The translations under genes and the position numbers were made by a program. The notes beneath the pieces are model-generated. The model saw nothing but the letters and a program-made list of their open reading frames with translations. It was not told the DNA's origin and did not search any database. Below, piece by piece: positions 30,316 through 38,804 of a stretch of DNA of 44,092 bases. Within the stretch, counting starts at the first letter, position 1; each line of letters opens with the position of its first letter. The stretch spans positions 1-44,092 of the forward strand of contig NZ_JAAGLN010000036.1 in NCBI RefSeq assembly GCF_010548145.1, written 5' to 3'. This DNA is from Streptomyces sp. SID10853 (GTDB taxonomy: Bacteria; Actinomycetota; Actinomycetes; Streptomycetales; Streptomycetaceae).

Positions 30316-31386
30316 ATGCTCTACCTCAACTTCCTGCACACCACCATCGAACTCGACGTCGACGCAGCCGCTGAGGCCGCCTTCGACCAGATCCGGCGGT
30401 TCTTCCGGCACCTGCTGGACGACACCCCGCGCAACGAGACGACCTTCCGGGTCGCGGTCGCCCCCTACGACCCCGACAGCGACGTGGACCCGGCCGTCTG
30501 GGCCGTACCGGAGTCGGTCGTACGGCTCAGCAGCGCCCGGGAGTTCACGTTCCACGCGCACATCGTGGACGACCCGGACCGCCGCCGCTACACCAACCGG
30601 AACATGGTCCTCGACGCTCCGCACGACGCCATGAAGGACCCCGTCTTCCGCACCCGCGTCACGGAGCGGGCAGCCGTACAGATGATCGACTTCCTCCGGG
30701 ACCTCGTGATCAGGAACGAGGAGCAGCAGGGCACCGTGGTCCTGCACGCCTCCGGCATCCACGACGGACGGCGCGCCGTCTGCATCGCGGGCCCCAAGGG
30801 GGCGGGCAAGACCACCACCATGCTGTCCTGCCTGCGGCGCGACGACTGGTCGTACTTCAGCGGTGACAAGGTCTTCTGCACGTTCGACGCGAGCGGCGTG
30901 ACCGTGCACCCGTGGCGGGACTACCCCTACGTGGGCGTCGGCACGATCCGGGCCGACAAGCGCCTGGAGCAGCTCGTCCGGGACGGCGTCGACGCCGCGG
31001 TCGACACCTACGAACCCGGGCACAAGATCCTCATCGATCCGGATGTCTTCGAGGAGTGGCTCGGCACCCCCTTCGACGCGACCCCCAGGCCGCTCGCCGC
31101 GCTGTTCCTGCCCCGCGTCGAGCCGGGCGAACCACTGCGTGCGCGCCGTCTCGACTCCGACAACGAGCGGTGGGCCCACCTCAACAAGATCATCGACCGG
31201 CAGGCCGACACGACGTTCTTCACCTGGCAGTCGTATCTGGTCCCGGACTACACGGAGTTCTACCGGTCGCTGTCGCGGTTGCGCCACGTGGCCGCGGACC
31301 TGCCGATGGTCAGGCTGACCGGGACCCTCGACGTCGATCCGTCCGATGTCCTCAAGAACCTCGACTCCGCGAAGGAGACGGCGTGA
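30316..31386 (+). CDS. HprK-like P-loop kinase
   Basis: A 356-residue protein with Walker A GPKGAGKTTT (about 159-168) set in the HPr-kinase-like context VVLHASGIHDGRRAVCIAG, followed by FSGDKVF, the usual aspartate strand. Similar kinases occur in peptide and nucleoside natural-product clusters, where they phosphorylate small molecules or peptides. ATG 30316 has GAAAGG five bases upstream. GTGs at 30271 and 30295 are also in frame, each beginning the duplicated string GTGAAGGCCGGAAAG. The target is unknown. Confidence 0.72.
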   Translation: MLYLNFLHTTIELDVDAAAEAAFDQIRRFFRHLLDDTPRNETTFRVAVAPYDPDSDVDPAVWAVPESVVRLSSAREFTFHAHIVDDPDRRRYTNRNMVLDAPHDAMKDPVFRTRVTERAAVQMIDFLRDLVIRNEEQQGTVVLHASGIHDGRRAVCIAGPKGAGKTTTMLSCLRRDDWSYFSGDKVFCTFDASGVTVHPWRDYPYVGVGTIRADKRLEQLVRDGVDAAVDTYEPGHKILIDPDVFEEWLGTPFDATPRPLAALFLPRVEPGEPLRARRLDSDNERWAHLNKIIDRQADTTFFTWQSYLVPDYTEFYRSLSRLRHVAADLPMVRLTGTLDVDPSDVLKNLDSAKETA

Positions 31387-31940
31387 CCACCACCACGGCC
31401 GGTCTGCGTATCTGCGTGACCGGGCTCGCCGGCGCGGGCAAGTCGACCTGCGGTTCCCTCGTCGAGGAGTGGGCCGCGGCCCGCGGCCTCTCCTTCTCCC
31501 GGGTCAAACTGGCCCAGCCGCTGTACGACCTCCAGCGCGCCGTGTACAGCAGAGCGAACGCCCCTCTCGCGGAAGGGGCCCAGGACCAGGTGCTGATGGA
31601 GGCGCTGGCCGACGCGATGCGCCGGGCCAACCCGCGCTCCCTGGCGGAGGACTTCCTGGCCCGCCTGGAGAACGCGCAGGCCCAGGTCATCGTGAACGAC
31701 GACCTGCGGGACCCCCATGTGGACGCTCCGGTCCTGCGCGAACAGGGCTTCCGCGTCGTCCGGGTGCGGTGCGACGAGGACACCCGGCAGAAACGGCTGG
31801 CCGGCCGCAGCGACCCGTCCCGCACTGACCGGTCCACCAGCGAGCTCGACGCCATCACCCCGGACGCCGTGATCACCAATGACGGCGAGCTCTCCGACTA
31901 CCGCGCGGCGATATCCGGCCTGCTGGAGGGATGGCTGTGA
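31383..31940 (+). CDS. P-loop nucleotide kinase-like protein
   Basis: A 185-residue P-loop NTPase. GTG 31383 overlaps the kinase stop by four bases. Walker A is GLAGAGKST (14-22), an acidic strand VIVNDDLRDPH follows, and an Arg-rich lid lies later (RCDEDTRQKRLAGRSDPSRTDR). The pattern resembles deoxynucleoside-monophosphate kinases and dephospho-CoA kinases. It overlaps the downstream deaminase-like gene, so the two should be made together; phosphorylation of a (deoxy)nucleotide-like compound is a reasonable inference. Confidence 0.72.
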   Translation: MTTTTAGLRICVTGLAGAGKSTCGSLVEEWAAARGLSFSRVKLAQPLYDLQRAVYSRANAPLAEGAQDQVLMEALADAMRRANPRSLAEDFLARLENAQAQVIVNDDLRDPHVDAPVLREQGFRVVRVRCDEDTRQKRLAGRSDPSRTDRSTSELDAITPDAVITNDGELSDYRAAISGLLEGWL

Positions 31941-32464
31941 TCCTCAGCGGCCCGGAGATTCTCAGCGAGGTGCGCGCCGGGCGCATCCACATCGACGACT
32001 TCGATCCGGAGCGCATCGAGCCCAACAGCTACGGATTCCGCCTCGCGGAGGACATCCTCTGGTACGAGCAGGACATCATCGACTGCTTCGAACCGCCGAA
32101 GGCCCACCAGGTCACGATGGGCTCCGACGGAATGGTCCTGGAGCCCGACCGCCTCTACCTCGGCGGCACCATGGAGGCCATGGGCAGCCCGCACTACGCG
32201 GCTGAGCTGTACGCCTGCCTGTCCACCTCCGCCATGGGGATCTGGATCCAGTACTCGGCGCCGCTCGGGCACAGCGGGGCGGTTTTCCCCTGGACACTGG
32301 AGATCAAGGTCGCCCACCCTGTCCGGGTGTACCCGGGCATGATGATCGGCAAGCTGGCCTTCTGGGCCATGCAGGGCACGGCCGTGGACTACAACGGCAA
32401 GTACACCGGCTCCACTTCGGCCGTCGCGTCCCGGCTGAGTCTGGACGCCCATGTCCCAGGCTGA
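31937..32464 (+). CDS. dCTP-deaminase-like protein with altered phosphate loop
   Basis: A 175-residue stand-alone homologue of the N-terminal domain of the fusion protein; the two align without gaps around the active site. GTG 31937 has GGAGGG six bases upstream and starts MILSGPEI, matching MILTGNEI of the fusion; ATG 31931 touches the ribosome site. The catalytic glutamate is kept (Glu122, WTLEIKVA), but the phosphate loop is degraded: Cys94, Leu95, Ser96 and Ala99 replace Arg, Ser, Ser and Arg. Alone it is unlikely to bind dCTP normally. It overlaps the kinase gene upstream and the antiporter gene downstream. Confidence 0.78.
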   Translation: MILSGPEILSEVRAGRIHIDDFDPERIEPNSYGFRLAEDILWYEQDIIDCFEPPKAHQVTMGSDGMVLEPDRLYLGGTMEAMGSPHYAAELYACLSTSAMGIWIQYSAPLGHSGAVFPWTLEIKVAHPVRVYPGMMIGKLAFWAMQGTAVDYNGKYTGSTSAVASRLSLDAHVPG

Positions 32465-33794
32465 CCTGTTCCATGTCCTGCTCGGCATCGCGCTGCTGCT
32501 GGCCGCTGCCCACGGACTGGGGCGGCTGTTCGTACGCCTCCGGCAGCCCGCCGTCGTCGGAGAGATCCTCGGCGGTCTGCTCCTGGGGCCCACCGTGCTC
32601 GGACAGGCCGCCCCGGGACTGGCCGACTGGCTCTTCCCTTCCACCGGCGCCGGCGCTGTGGGCCGTGACCTCGTGTACCAACTCGGCCTGCTGCTCCTCA
32701 TGTTCACCGCGGGCGCGCACATGCGGAAGGTCTTCTCGCGCCAGGACAGCAGAGTGGTGGTGCTGACCGCGACCATCGGCATGGTCGTCCCGTTCGCGGT
32801 GGGTCTCGCCGGCATGTCCCTGGTGAAGTCGGACGGGCTGATGGGCCCGGCCGGAAACACCGCGGCGCTGACCATCGTGGTCTCCTGCTCGATCGCGGTG
32901 ACCAGCATCCCCGTCATCTCGCGGATTCTGCTCGATCTCGGGATCATGCGCAGCGCACTCGCCCGCGTGGTGCTGTCCGTCGCGGTGCTTGAGGACATCG
33001 TGCTGAACGTCCTGCTGTCGATCGCCCTCGGCATGGTCGCCGGCAGCTCGCACTCCGTCTTCGGACTCGCCAGGACGGTGCACGCGGTGTCGGGGACAGG
33101 GGCTGCCGTCTACTACGCGGCAGCCTCCATCGGCTTCTTCCTGCTGGCCCTGCTGGCGGCGGTCCTGCTCAGAAAAATACCGAACGGCCGTGCGTGGCGG
33201 CGGCCGTGGGACTCGGTGGCGATGCGGACCACGGTCGTACTGGGCACATCGGCACTCTGCCTCGTCCTCGGGGTCGCTCCGATGTTCGGCGCGTTCGTGG
33301 TCGGTCTGCTCACCGGCACCACCGGCCGCGCCGGGACCGCCGCCACGGGCCCCACACGTACGGTGCAGGACTTCGCCGCGGGCTTCTTCATCCCGGTGTA
33401 CTTCGCCGTCGTCGGACTGAAGCTGGACCTGATCCACTCGTTCAGCATCGGTTTCACGCTGGTCTTCCTCGCCGTCGCCTGCGTCTCGAAGGCCAGCAGT
33501 GTGTACGCCGGAGCGCGGTTCGCCGGCCGGCGGGGAGCGGAGTCCCTCGACCTTGCGGTGGCACTGAACGCGAGAGGAGGCCCGGGCATCGTCATGGCGA
33601 CCACCGCCTACGACGTGGGCATCGTCAGCGCTTCGCTGTTCACCACACTGATCGTCACCGCGGTCCTCACCTCGCAGCTGGCCGGCTGGTGGCTGGAACG
33701 CGCGGTCCGGGACGGCCGGGTGACCCCGGCCCCCGATACTCGGGTGGACGAGCGTGCCGCGGCCCGCTCGCCGTCCCCGGCGGGTAGCTCATGA
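32451..33794 (+). CDS. Cation/proton antiporter (CPA2/KefB type)
   Basis: A 447-residue membrane protein with about 12 hydrophobic segments and CPA2 signatures: [22 protein letters not shown] near the N-terminus and [15 protein letters not shown] centrally. There is no C-terminal TrkA-N domain. It overlaps the deaminase-like gene by 14 bp. In antibiotic clusters such antiporters accompany export or ion-linked self-protection; whether it moves K+, Na+ or a product cannot be read. Confidence 0.85.
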   Translation: MSQADLFHVLLGIALLLAAAHGLGRLFVRLRQPAVVGEILGGLLLGPTVLGQAAPGLADWLFPSTGAGAVGRDLVYQLGLLLLMFTAGAHMRKVFSRQDSRVVVLTATIGMVVPFAVGLAGMSLVKSDGLMGPAGNTAALTIVVSCSIAVTSIPVISRILLDLGIMRSALARVVLSVAVLEDIVLNVLLSIALGMVAGSSHSVFGLARTVHAVSGTGAAVYYAAASIGFFLLALLAAVLLRKIPNGRAWRRPWDSVAMRTTVVLGTSALCLVLGVAPMFGAFVVGLLTGTTGRAGTAATGPTRTVQDFAAGFFIPVYFAVVGLKLDLIHSFSIGFTLVFLAVACVSKASSVYAGARFAGRRGAESLDLAVALNARGGPGIVMATTAYDVGIVSASLFTTLIVTAVLTSQLAGWWLERAVRDGRVTPAPDTRVDERAAARSPSPAGSS

Positions 33795-33847
33795 CCGGGC
33801 CACCCGCACCGCATCCGAACCGGCGTCAGGGAAAGGAGGCCGGTCAC

Positions 33848-34573
33848 ATGCCGCAGCGCGCCGCCAGGGGTCGTGACGCCTACGTCGTCCGTAAGCCCGG
33901 TCTGCCGTTCCGTGATGTGGAGTGCTCGGCCTGGGACGATCTACCGGACGCGTATCTGTCGGTGCCGGAGGCGATCCGGGCGGGTGGGTTCGCCAACCGG
34001 GCGCGGGTCAAGGTCAAGTGGGTGACATCCGACGAGTGCCGGACCCAGGCGGGTGCGAGGAAGCAGCTCGGGGATGTCGACGCGGCCTGTATCCCGGGCG
34101 GGTTCGGTGAGCGCGGGGTCGACGGCAAGGTCGGTGCGATCCAGTACGCGCGGGAGAACCGTGTCCCGCTGCTGGGTCTGTGCCTGGGTTTGCAGCGCAT
34201 CGTGATCGAGGCCGCGCGGAACGTCGCGGGTGTTCCGGACGCCGACTCCACCGAGTCCGACGCTGCCACCGCCCCTCCGGTGCCGTACGCCGAGGAGCGC
34301 CACCGTCACCGCTACGAGGCCGACAACTCCTACCGTGCGGAGCTGGAGACCAAGGCCGCACTGGTGTTCTCCGCAACCAGCCCCGACAACAAGCTCGTCG
34401 AGTACGTCGAATACCCCCGCGACGTCCACCCCTATCCGGTGGCCACCCAGGCCCACCCCGAACTGCGCTCCCGGCCCACCCGGCCCCACCCGCTCCTCGC
34501 CGGCCTGGTCGAGGCCGCGGTGGCCCGCAAGACGGCAGTACCCACAAGCACCCGAGAGTTCATCGCGCCGTGA
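33848..34573 (+). CDS. CTP-synthase-derived glutaminase domain, truncated and internally deleted
   Basis: A 241-residue PyrG derivative. ATG 33848 has an excellent ribosome site (GAAAGGAGG, eight bases upstream); ATG 33791 is also in frame. It keeps only the last ~25 residues of the synthetase domain ([22 protein letters not shown]), then jumps to [20 protein letters not shown], skipping the usual linker. The class I glutaminase triad is intact: Cys112 (GLCLGLQ), His203 and Glu205 ([14 protein letters not shown]), with oxyanion loop PGGFG. About 40 residues usually found between STEFD and ERHRHRYE are missing. It cannot make CTP. It may be a repurposed glutaminase, a decoy or resistance protein, or a decaying duplicate. 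Confidence 0.8.
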   Translation: MPQRAARGRDAYVVRKPGLPFRDVECSAWDDLPDAYLSVPEAIRAGGFANRARVKVKWVTSDECRTQAGARKQLGDVDAACIPGGFGERGVDGKVGAIQYARENRVPLLGLCLGLQRIVIEAARNVAGVPDADSTESDAATAPPVPYAEERHRHRYEADNSYRAELETKAALVFSATSPDNKLVEYVEYPRDVHPYPVATQAHPELRSRPTRPHPLLAGLVEAAVARKTAVPTSTREFIAP

Positions 34574-34607
34574 GGCCCGACTTACTCAGCTACCGAAAGG
34601 AGCCGCA

Positions 34608-35864
34608 ATGAGCCCCGCCTCACCCCGCCCGGTCGTGGCCATCGTGGACGGCTACTCCACGGGCAGCCACCTGGCCCCGCTCTTCGCCGACCGGGGGTAC
34701 GACTGCGTCCATGTGCAGAGCACCCCCAGACTGCCGGAGCTCTACACCTCCACGTACCGGCCGGGCGACTTCACCCACGAGGTCGTCCACGCGGGCGACG
34801 CGCGGGCGACGGCCTCGGCACTGCGGGCGTACGCGCCGACGGCCGTGCTGCCGGGCGCCGAATCCGGAGTCGAACTCGCCGACCAGATCTCTGAATCCCT
34901 CGGGTTGCTCACCAACGGGACGGCCCTCACCGAGGCCCGCCGGAACAAGTTCCGCATGATCGAGACGGTCAAGGCAGCGGGCCTGCCCGCAGCGGACCAA
35001 GTGCTCGCGACCGACCTCGAAACCCTTCTCACCTGGTACGGCGATGTGCCGCGCACCGTCGTGCTCAAACCGGTCAACAGCGCACTCAACGACGGCGTTT
35101 CCTTCTGCACCTCCCGTGAGGAGGTCATCGCGGCCTTCAACGCGCTCCTCGGCACCGACTCGGCGTTCGGCCTGAACAACCGCGCCGTCGTGGCCCAGGA
35201 GTATCTGGTCGGCGCCGAGTACTACGTGAACTCGGTCAGCCGGGACGGCAAGCACTATGTGTGCGACGTCTGGAAGACCCAGCATCTGCAGGTCAACGGA
35301 GTCCGCGATCTGCTGGGCGGCTCCCAGCTGATGACGCGCCGCGGCCCGGAACAGGACGTGCTGGTCGCCTACGCCTTCGGAGTGCTGGACGCGCTCGGCA
35401 TCAGCAATGGCCCGGCGCACACCGAGCTGAAACTGACGCCTCAGGGGCCGCGCCTGGTCGAGACCGGGGCACGGGTCTGTGGCGCCCAGCTCCCCCTGCT
35501 CACCCGCGCGGCACTCGGCAGCAGCCAGCTGGAGTGGACGGTCCTCGCCTACACCGACGCGGACGCCTTCCACACCCGCGCCGAGCAGGACTACGTCGTG
35601 GATCAGCACGCCATCTGCGTGAACATGATCGCCCCCAAGGAGGGCAAGCTCAGCGGTCTTCCGCGGATGGACGAGGTCCGCGCGCTGGAGAGCTTCCACG
35701 ACGTCCTGCTGAAGGTCGCTCCCGGCGGGTTGATCAAACAGACCAGAAACGACCTGACCTATCCGATGCTGGTGCATCTGCTCCACCCCTCCGAAGGCGT
35801 CACCGTCAGGGACTACATGACGGCCCGTTACCTCGACGGGGAGGGCTTCTACGATGTCGATTAA
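34608..35864 (+). CDS. ATP-grasp ligase
   Basis: A 418-residue ATP-grasp enzyme. ATG 34608 follows AAAGGAG by six bases; the frame is open further upstream but that part overlaps the glutaminase gene and is rejected. Landmarks are RRNKFRMIETVKAAGLPAA, the ATP-binding strand TVVLKPVNSALNDGVSF, QEYLVGAEYYVNSVSRDG and the metal strand LVETGARVCGAQLP. This branch contains L-amino-acid ligases and carboxylate-amine ligases of natural-product clusters. It is only distantly similar to the ATP-grasp at 3551-4819. It probably attaches an amino acid to the Region 2 product. Confidence 0.8.
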   Translation: MSPASPRPVVAIVDGYSTGSHLAPLFADRGYDCVHVQSTPRLPELYTSTYRPGDFTHEVVHAGDARATASALRAYAPTAVLPGAESGVELADQISESLGLLTNGTALTEARRNKFRMIETVKAAGLPAADQVLATDLETLLTWYGDVPRTVVLKPVNSALNDGVSFCTSREEVIAAFNALLGTDSAFGLNNRAVVAQEYLVGAEYYVNSVSRDGKHYVCDVWKTQHLQVNGVRDLLGGSQLMTRRGPEQDVLVAYAFGVLDALGISNGPAHTELKLTPQGPRLVETGARVCGAQLPLLTRAALGSSQLEWTVLAYTDADAFHTRAEQDYVVDQHAICVNMIAPKEGKLSGLPRMDEVRALESFHDVLLKVAPGGLIKQTRNDLTYPMLVHLLHPSEGVTVRDYMTARYLDGEGFYDVD

Positions 35865-36831
35865 GCGGAACGCCTCAGTCGTGGGGCCCCTGTTCGTCAC
35901 CGGCTACTGCATCATCAACTCGACCAAGTCGGTCCTCGAAGGCGCGCTCGTCCAGGACCTGTCACCGGAGTTCATCGCCCTCAACTCCTTCGTCCTGGCC
36001 CAGCTCTTCTACTTCCTGACGCTGCGGGACAAGAAGGCGCTCTTCCGTGATGTGCGCCGCTGTCTGCCGGACGTCATCATGCTGAACATCATGACGGCGA
36101 TCTGCTGGATCGCTGTCCTCTACGCGTTCACGGTGTTCGAACCGGCCATGGCGAACGCCATCATCATCGGCCTGGGCCCGACCGTGACCATCCTGCTGGG
36201 ATTCAAACTGCGTCCCGGTGTCCGGGCCTACCGGCTGGAGATCGCCGCCGCGGCGGGGATGCTGGCGGTGATGGCCTATCTGCTCGTCGAAGCACTCGAC
36301 GGCTCCAGCGCGATCGGGAGCGTATCGACCGGAAGCATCGTTTTCGGTGTGTGCATGTGCGTGGCCACTTCCGTCTCCCTGGCGGGCATCACGTACTACA
36401 CCAAGCGGCTCAGCGACCAGGGAATGGTCGTACGGCAGATGATGGCCTCCCGATTCCCCGTCCTGATCGTCTCGACTTTCGCGCTCATGCTCTTCAGGTC
36501 CAGCTTCGGCACCTACACATTTGCCAATACCGGCGCGATTCTGGCGATCAGCATCGTCGGGGTCATCATTTCGCTCTACCTTCTCCAGCAGGGCATCGTC
36601 CGCACCGAGCCGATCACCGTCTCCATGCTGTACGGAATGAATCTGGTGATCACCTATCTCACCCAGTTCCTCGACCCGCGGCTGCACCAGTCGTTGAGCA
36701 CCTTCGTCGGTATCGCGCTGATCACGATGGCCATGGTGCTCGGCACTCTGACGCGCTGGCGTGCCGACCGCAAGAGGGAAGCAGCCGCCGCTCCGGTGGC
36801 CCAGCCCGAGACCGAGGGCATCGAGGCATGA
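35854..36831 (+). CDS. EamA/DMT-family transporter
   Basis: A 325-residue protein with about ten hydrophobic helices in two five-helix halves, as in EamA (drug/metabolite) exporters; the second half includes VSMLYGMNLVITYLTQ. ATG 35854 overlaps the ligase stop by 11 bp. EamA proteins export amino acids, nucleosides and related metabolites, so this is the likely exporter of the Region 2 product. Confidence 0.85.
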   Translation: MSIKRNASVVGPLFVTGYCIINSTKSVLEGALVQDLSPEFIALNSFVLAQLFYFLTLRDKKALFRDVRRCLPDVIMLNIMTAICWIAVLYAFTVFEPAMANAIIIGLGPTVTILLGFKLRPGVRAYRLEIAAAAGMLAVMAYLLVEALDGSSAIGSVSTGSIVFGVCMCVATSVSLAGITYYTKRLSDQGMVVRQMMASRFPVLIVSTFALMLFRSSFGTYTFANTGAILAISIVGVIISLYLLQQGIVRTEPITVSMLYGMNLVITYLTQFLDPRLHQSLSTFVGIALITMAMVLGTLTRWRADRKREAAAAPVAQPETEGIEA

Positions 36832-37640
36832 CACTGATCGCCCACCTCAGTGATCTGCACGCGGGCGCCGGCGCGGACAGCGGCGAGCGCATCGCCGCTG
36901 CCGTGGCGACGGTAGCGGCGACGCCGGGGACGCTGGACGCCGTACTGATCACAGGCGATCTCGCCGATCACGGCGCCCCGGAGGAGTACCGGCAGGTCGC
37001 GGCGGCGCTCGCCCCGCTGCGGGAGCGCTGCCCGGTGCTCGTGTGTCCCGGGAACCACGACAGCCGGGAGGAGTTCCGGAGATGGTTCCCGGATGACGGC
37101 GACGGCGGAGGCGACACCGACGGCTCACCCGGCACGCAGAGCCACAGCGGCCCGCTGAACCGGTCGGTCCTCCTGGATACGAACGGCCCGCGTCTCCTGC
37201 TGTGCGACTCGTCCGTACCGGGAGCCGCACACGGAGTCCTCGACGAGGAGACCCTCGGCTGGCTCGACAGCCGGCTGGCCGCCGCCCCGGACGTGCCGGC
37301 CTTCATCGCGTTCCACCACCCGCCGGTTCCGCTGGGCATGCCGTACATCGATTCCATCGGCCTGCGCGCCCCCGAGGCCCTGGCGGCGCTCATCGAGCGG
37401 CATCCCCCGGTCCGGGCGGTCTGGACCGGCCATGCCCACACGGCCGCCTTCGCCACCTTCGCCGGCGTCCCTCTGCTCAGCGCCCCGGGCATCGCATCGA
37501 CCGGACTGATCACCGCGGAGCAGCATTCGGATTCCACTGGATGGAAGAGCGCCACCATGCGGCCTCAGTACTTCCTTCATCTCTTCGAAAACGGTCGGCT
37601 CGTCACACACGTCCGCAATGCAGAGGAAACAAGGTTGTAA
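36828..37640 (+). CDS. Metallophosphoesterase (CpdA-like)
   Basis: A 270-residue calcineurin-like phosphoesterase. ATG 36828 overlaps the EamA stop by four bases. All five metal motifs are present: SDLHAG (Asp9, His11), ITGDLADHG, CPGNHDSREEF, AFHHPP and WTGHAHT. It resembles class III cyclic-nucleotide phosphodiesterases and is probably cytoplasmic. A glycine/aspartate-rich insert lies near residues 88-103 (DDGDGGGDTDG). As the last structural gene it might trim a phosphate or act in self-protection. Confidence 0.82.
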   Translation: MTLIAHLSDLHAGAGADSGERIAAAVATVAATPGTLDAVLITGDLADHGAPEEYRQVAAALAPLRERCPVLVCPGNHDSREEFRRWFPDDGDGGGDTDGSPGTQSHSGPLNRSVLLDTNGPRLLLCDSSVPGAAHGVLDEETLGWLDSRLAAAPDVPAFIAFHHPPVPLGMPYIDSIGLRAPEALAALIERHPPVRAVWTGHAHTAAFATFAGVPLLSAPGIASTGLITAEQHSDSTGWKSATMRPQYFLHLFENGRLVTHVRNAEETRL

Positions 37641-37674
37641 TCGGCCACCCTGCCCACACATGACTGAAAGCTCT

Positions 37675-37703
37675 CTATTCGCCGCCCATGGGCGGCTATT
37701 CTG
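37675..37703 (+). promoter_or_regulatory. Candidate promoter with a palindromic operator in its spacer
   Basis: A perfect 16-bp palindrome, GCCGCCCATGGGCGGC (37682-37697), is followed at once by TATTCT (37698-37703), a good TANNNT -10 box. The palindrome would fill the -35/-10 spacer, a classic repressor position. The -35 (about 37675-37680) is poor, fitting an activated or repressed promoter for the downstream regulator. Confidence 0.4.
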
Positions 37704-37742
37704 CGCGGCACCCCGGTATGAACCAATACATTGGAGGTTGTC

Positions 37743-38744
37743 TTGGACACGGAGACAGTCAGCCGCGACGTACTGATCGACGTGTACAGCCATGTGCTGA
37801 ATCACGCGCCGAATCAGGAGATGGAGCACAGCGTCGTCTCGGCGAGGCTCGCCGAGGAGCTCTCACTGTCCCGCCCGGCGGCCGAAGCCGCGGTCGAGTA
37901 CCTGCTCACCAGGGGGTTACTCCGTGTGCTCTCGGGCGGACGGCTCATCGCGGTCCCTCCGGACGAGGCGGCATCCGAGGTCCTCATCCCCCTGGAGCGG
38001 GAGATACGGACGCGGCGGGCCCGCATGGACCGGACCCGCCGCGACCTCATGTCCTTCATGCCCGTCTTCGAGGCGAGCGTCTCCCCCCAGCAGCCCCGCA
38101 ACCAGTTCCAGGTCATCCAGAACCTCACCGACGTGCAGTCTGTGATCGCCGACCTGACCGGTCACTGCAAGGAGGAGATCCTCACGGCGCAGCCCGGAGG
38201 AGGGCGCGAGGAGAGCGTCCTCGCCGAAGCGGCACCCCTGGACGAAGACGCCCTGAAGCGTGGCGTCCGCATGAAGGTCCTGTACCAGCACGCCGCCAGG
38301 CTGAGCCTGGGCACCAGTGCCTACGTCGAGCGCATCAGCCGGCTCGGAGCCCATGTACGCACGCTGGACGACCGTTTCACCCGCATGCTGGTCTTCGACC
38401 GGAAAGCGGCGGTGATCCCGGTCCCGGACAACCCGCACGCCGCGGCCCTCATCCAGCAACCCCACGTGGTGGCACTGCTGGTGGAGGTCCACGAGCGACT
38501 GTGGCTGGCCGCCGAGCCGTTCACGGTGGGCGCCTCCCGCCAGCCGGACATCACCGAGGGCCTGCGGCAGACGATCATCCGGCTGCTGATCGAGGGCATG
38601 ACGGACGCCTCCGTCGCCAGCCGCCTCGGCATCTCCGTACGCACCTGCCGCCGCCACGTCGCCGAGATCATGGCCGAAGTGGGCGCCCAGAGCCGCCTCC
38701 AAGCGGGCTATCTGCTGGCTGCCCAGGAGCGCACGAGAGCCTGA
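37743..38744 (+). CDS. LuxR-type transcriptional regulator with a TTA codon
   Basis: About 333 residues. TTG 37743 lies five bases after GGAGG; TTG 37731 is in frame but overlaps that site. The N-terminus is a winged helix (VVSARLAEELSLSRPAAEAAVEYLL), the centre is PLD/TrmB-like, and the C-terminus is a LuxR helix-turn-helix (EGMTDASVASRLGISVRTCRRH). Residue 59 is encoded by TTA (37917-37919), so translation should depend on the bldA tRNA. It follows Region 2 in the same direction and is its most likely pathway-specific regulator. Confidence 0.82.
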   Translation: MDTETVSRDVLIDVYSHVLNHAPNQEMEHSVVSARLAEELSLSRPAAEAAVEYLLTRGLLRVLSGGRLIAVPPDEAASEVLIPLEREIRTRRARMDRTRRDLMSFMPVFEASVSPQQPRNQFQVIQNLTDVQSVIADLTGHCKEEILTAQPGGGREESVLAEAAPLDEDALKRGVRMKVLYQHAARLSLGTSAYVERISRLGAHVRTLDDRFTRMLVFDRKAAVIPVPDNPHAAALIQQPHVVALLVEVHERLWLAAEPFTVGASRQPDITEGLRQTIIRLLIEGMTDASVASRLGISVRTCRRHVAEIMAEVGAQSRLQAGYLLAAQERTRA

Positions 38745-38804
38745 CGCGCCCCGGTGGTGGACGCGTACGCGAGCCTGACACGCCCCGGTGGTGGACGCGT
38801 ACGC
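38737..38804. repeat. 34-bp tandem duplication over the regulator's stop codon
   Basis: The 34-bp unit at 38737-38770 is repeated at 38771-38804 with one mismatch. The first copy contains the last codons and TGA of the regulator. This looks like recent slippage marking the right edge of Region 2. The rest of the 229-bp gap to the lipoprotein gene shows nothing else definite. Confidence 0.8.

Noticed and set aside
31937..32464. A housekeeping dCTP deaminase for pyrimidine metabolism
   Set aside because: The phosphate-binding loop is lost and the gene is embedded in, and overlaps, the Region 2 operon.
21844..32464. A dCTP-depleting antiphage defence system
   Set aside because: Known defence deaminases keep catalytic residues and do not sit in long operons with ligases and exporters; both Dcd-like domains here have lost key residues.
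33848..34573. A functional CTP synthase
   Set aside because: The ATP/UTP-binding synthetase domain is missing, so it cannot aminate UTP.
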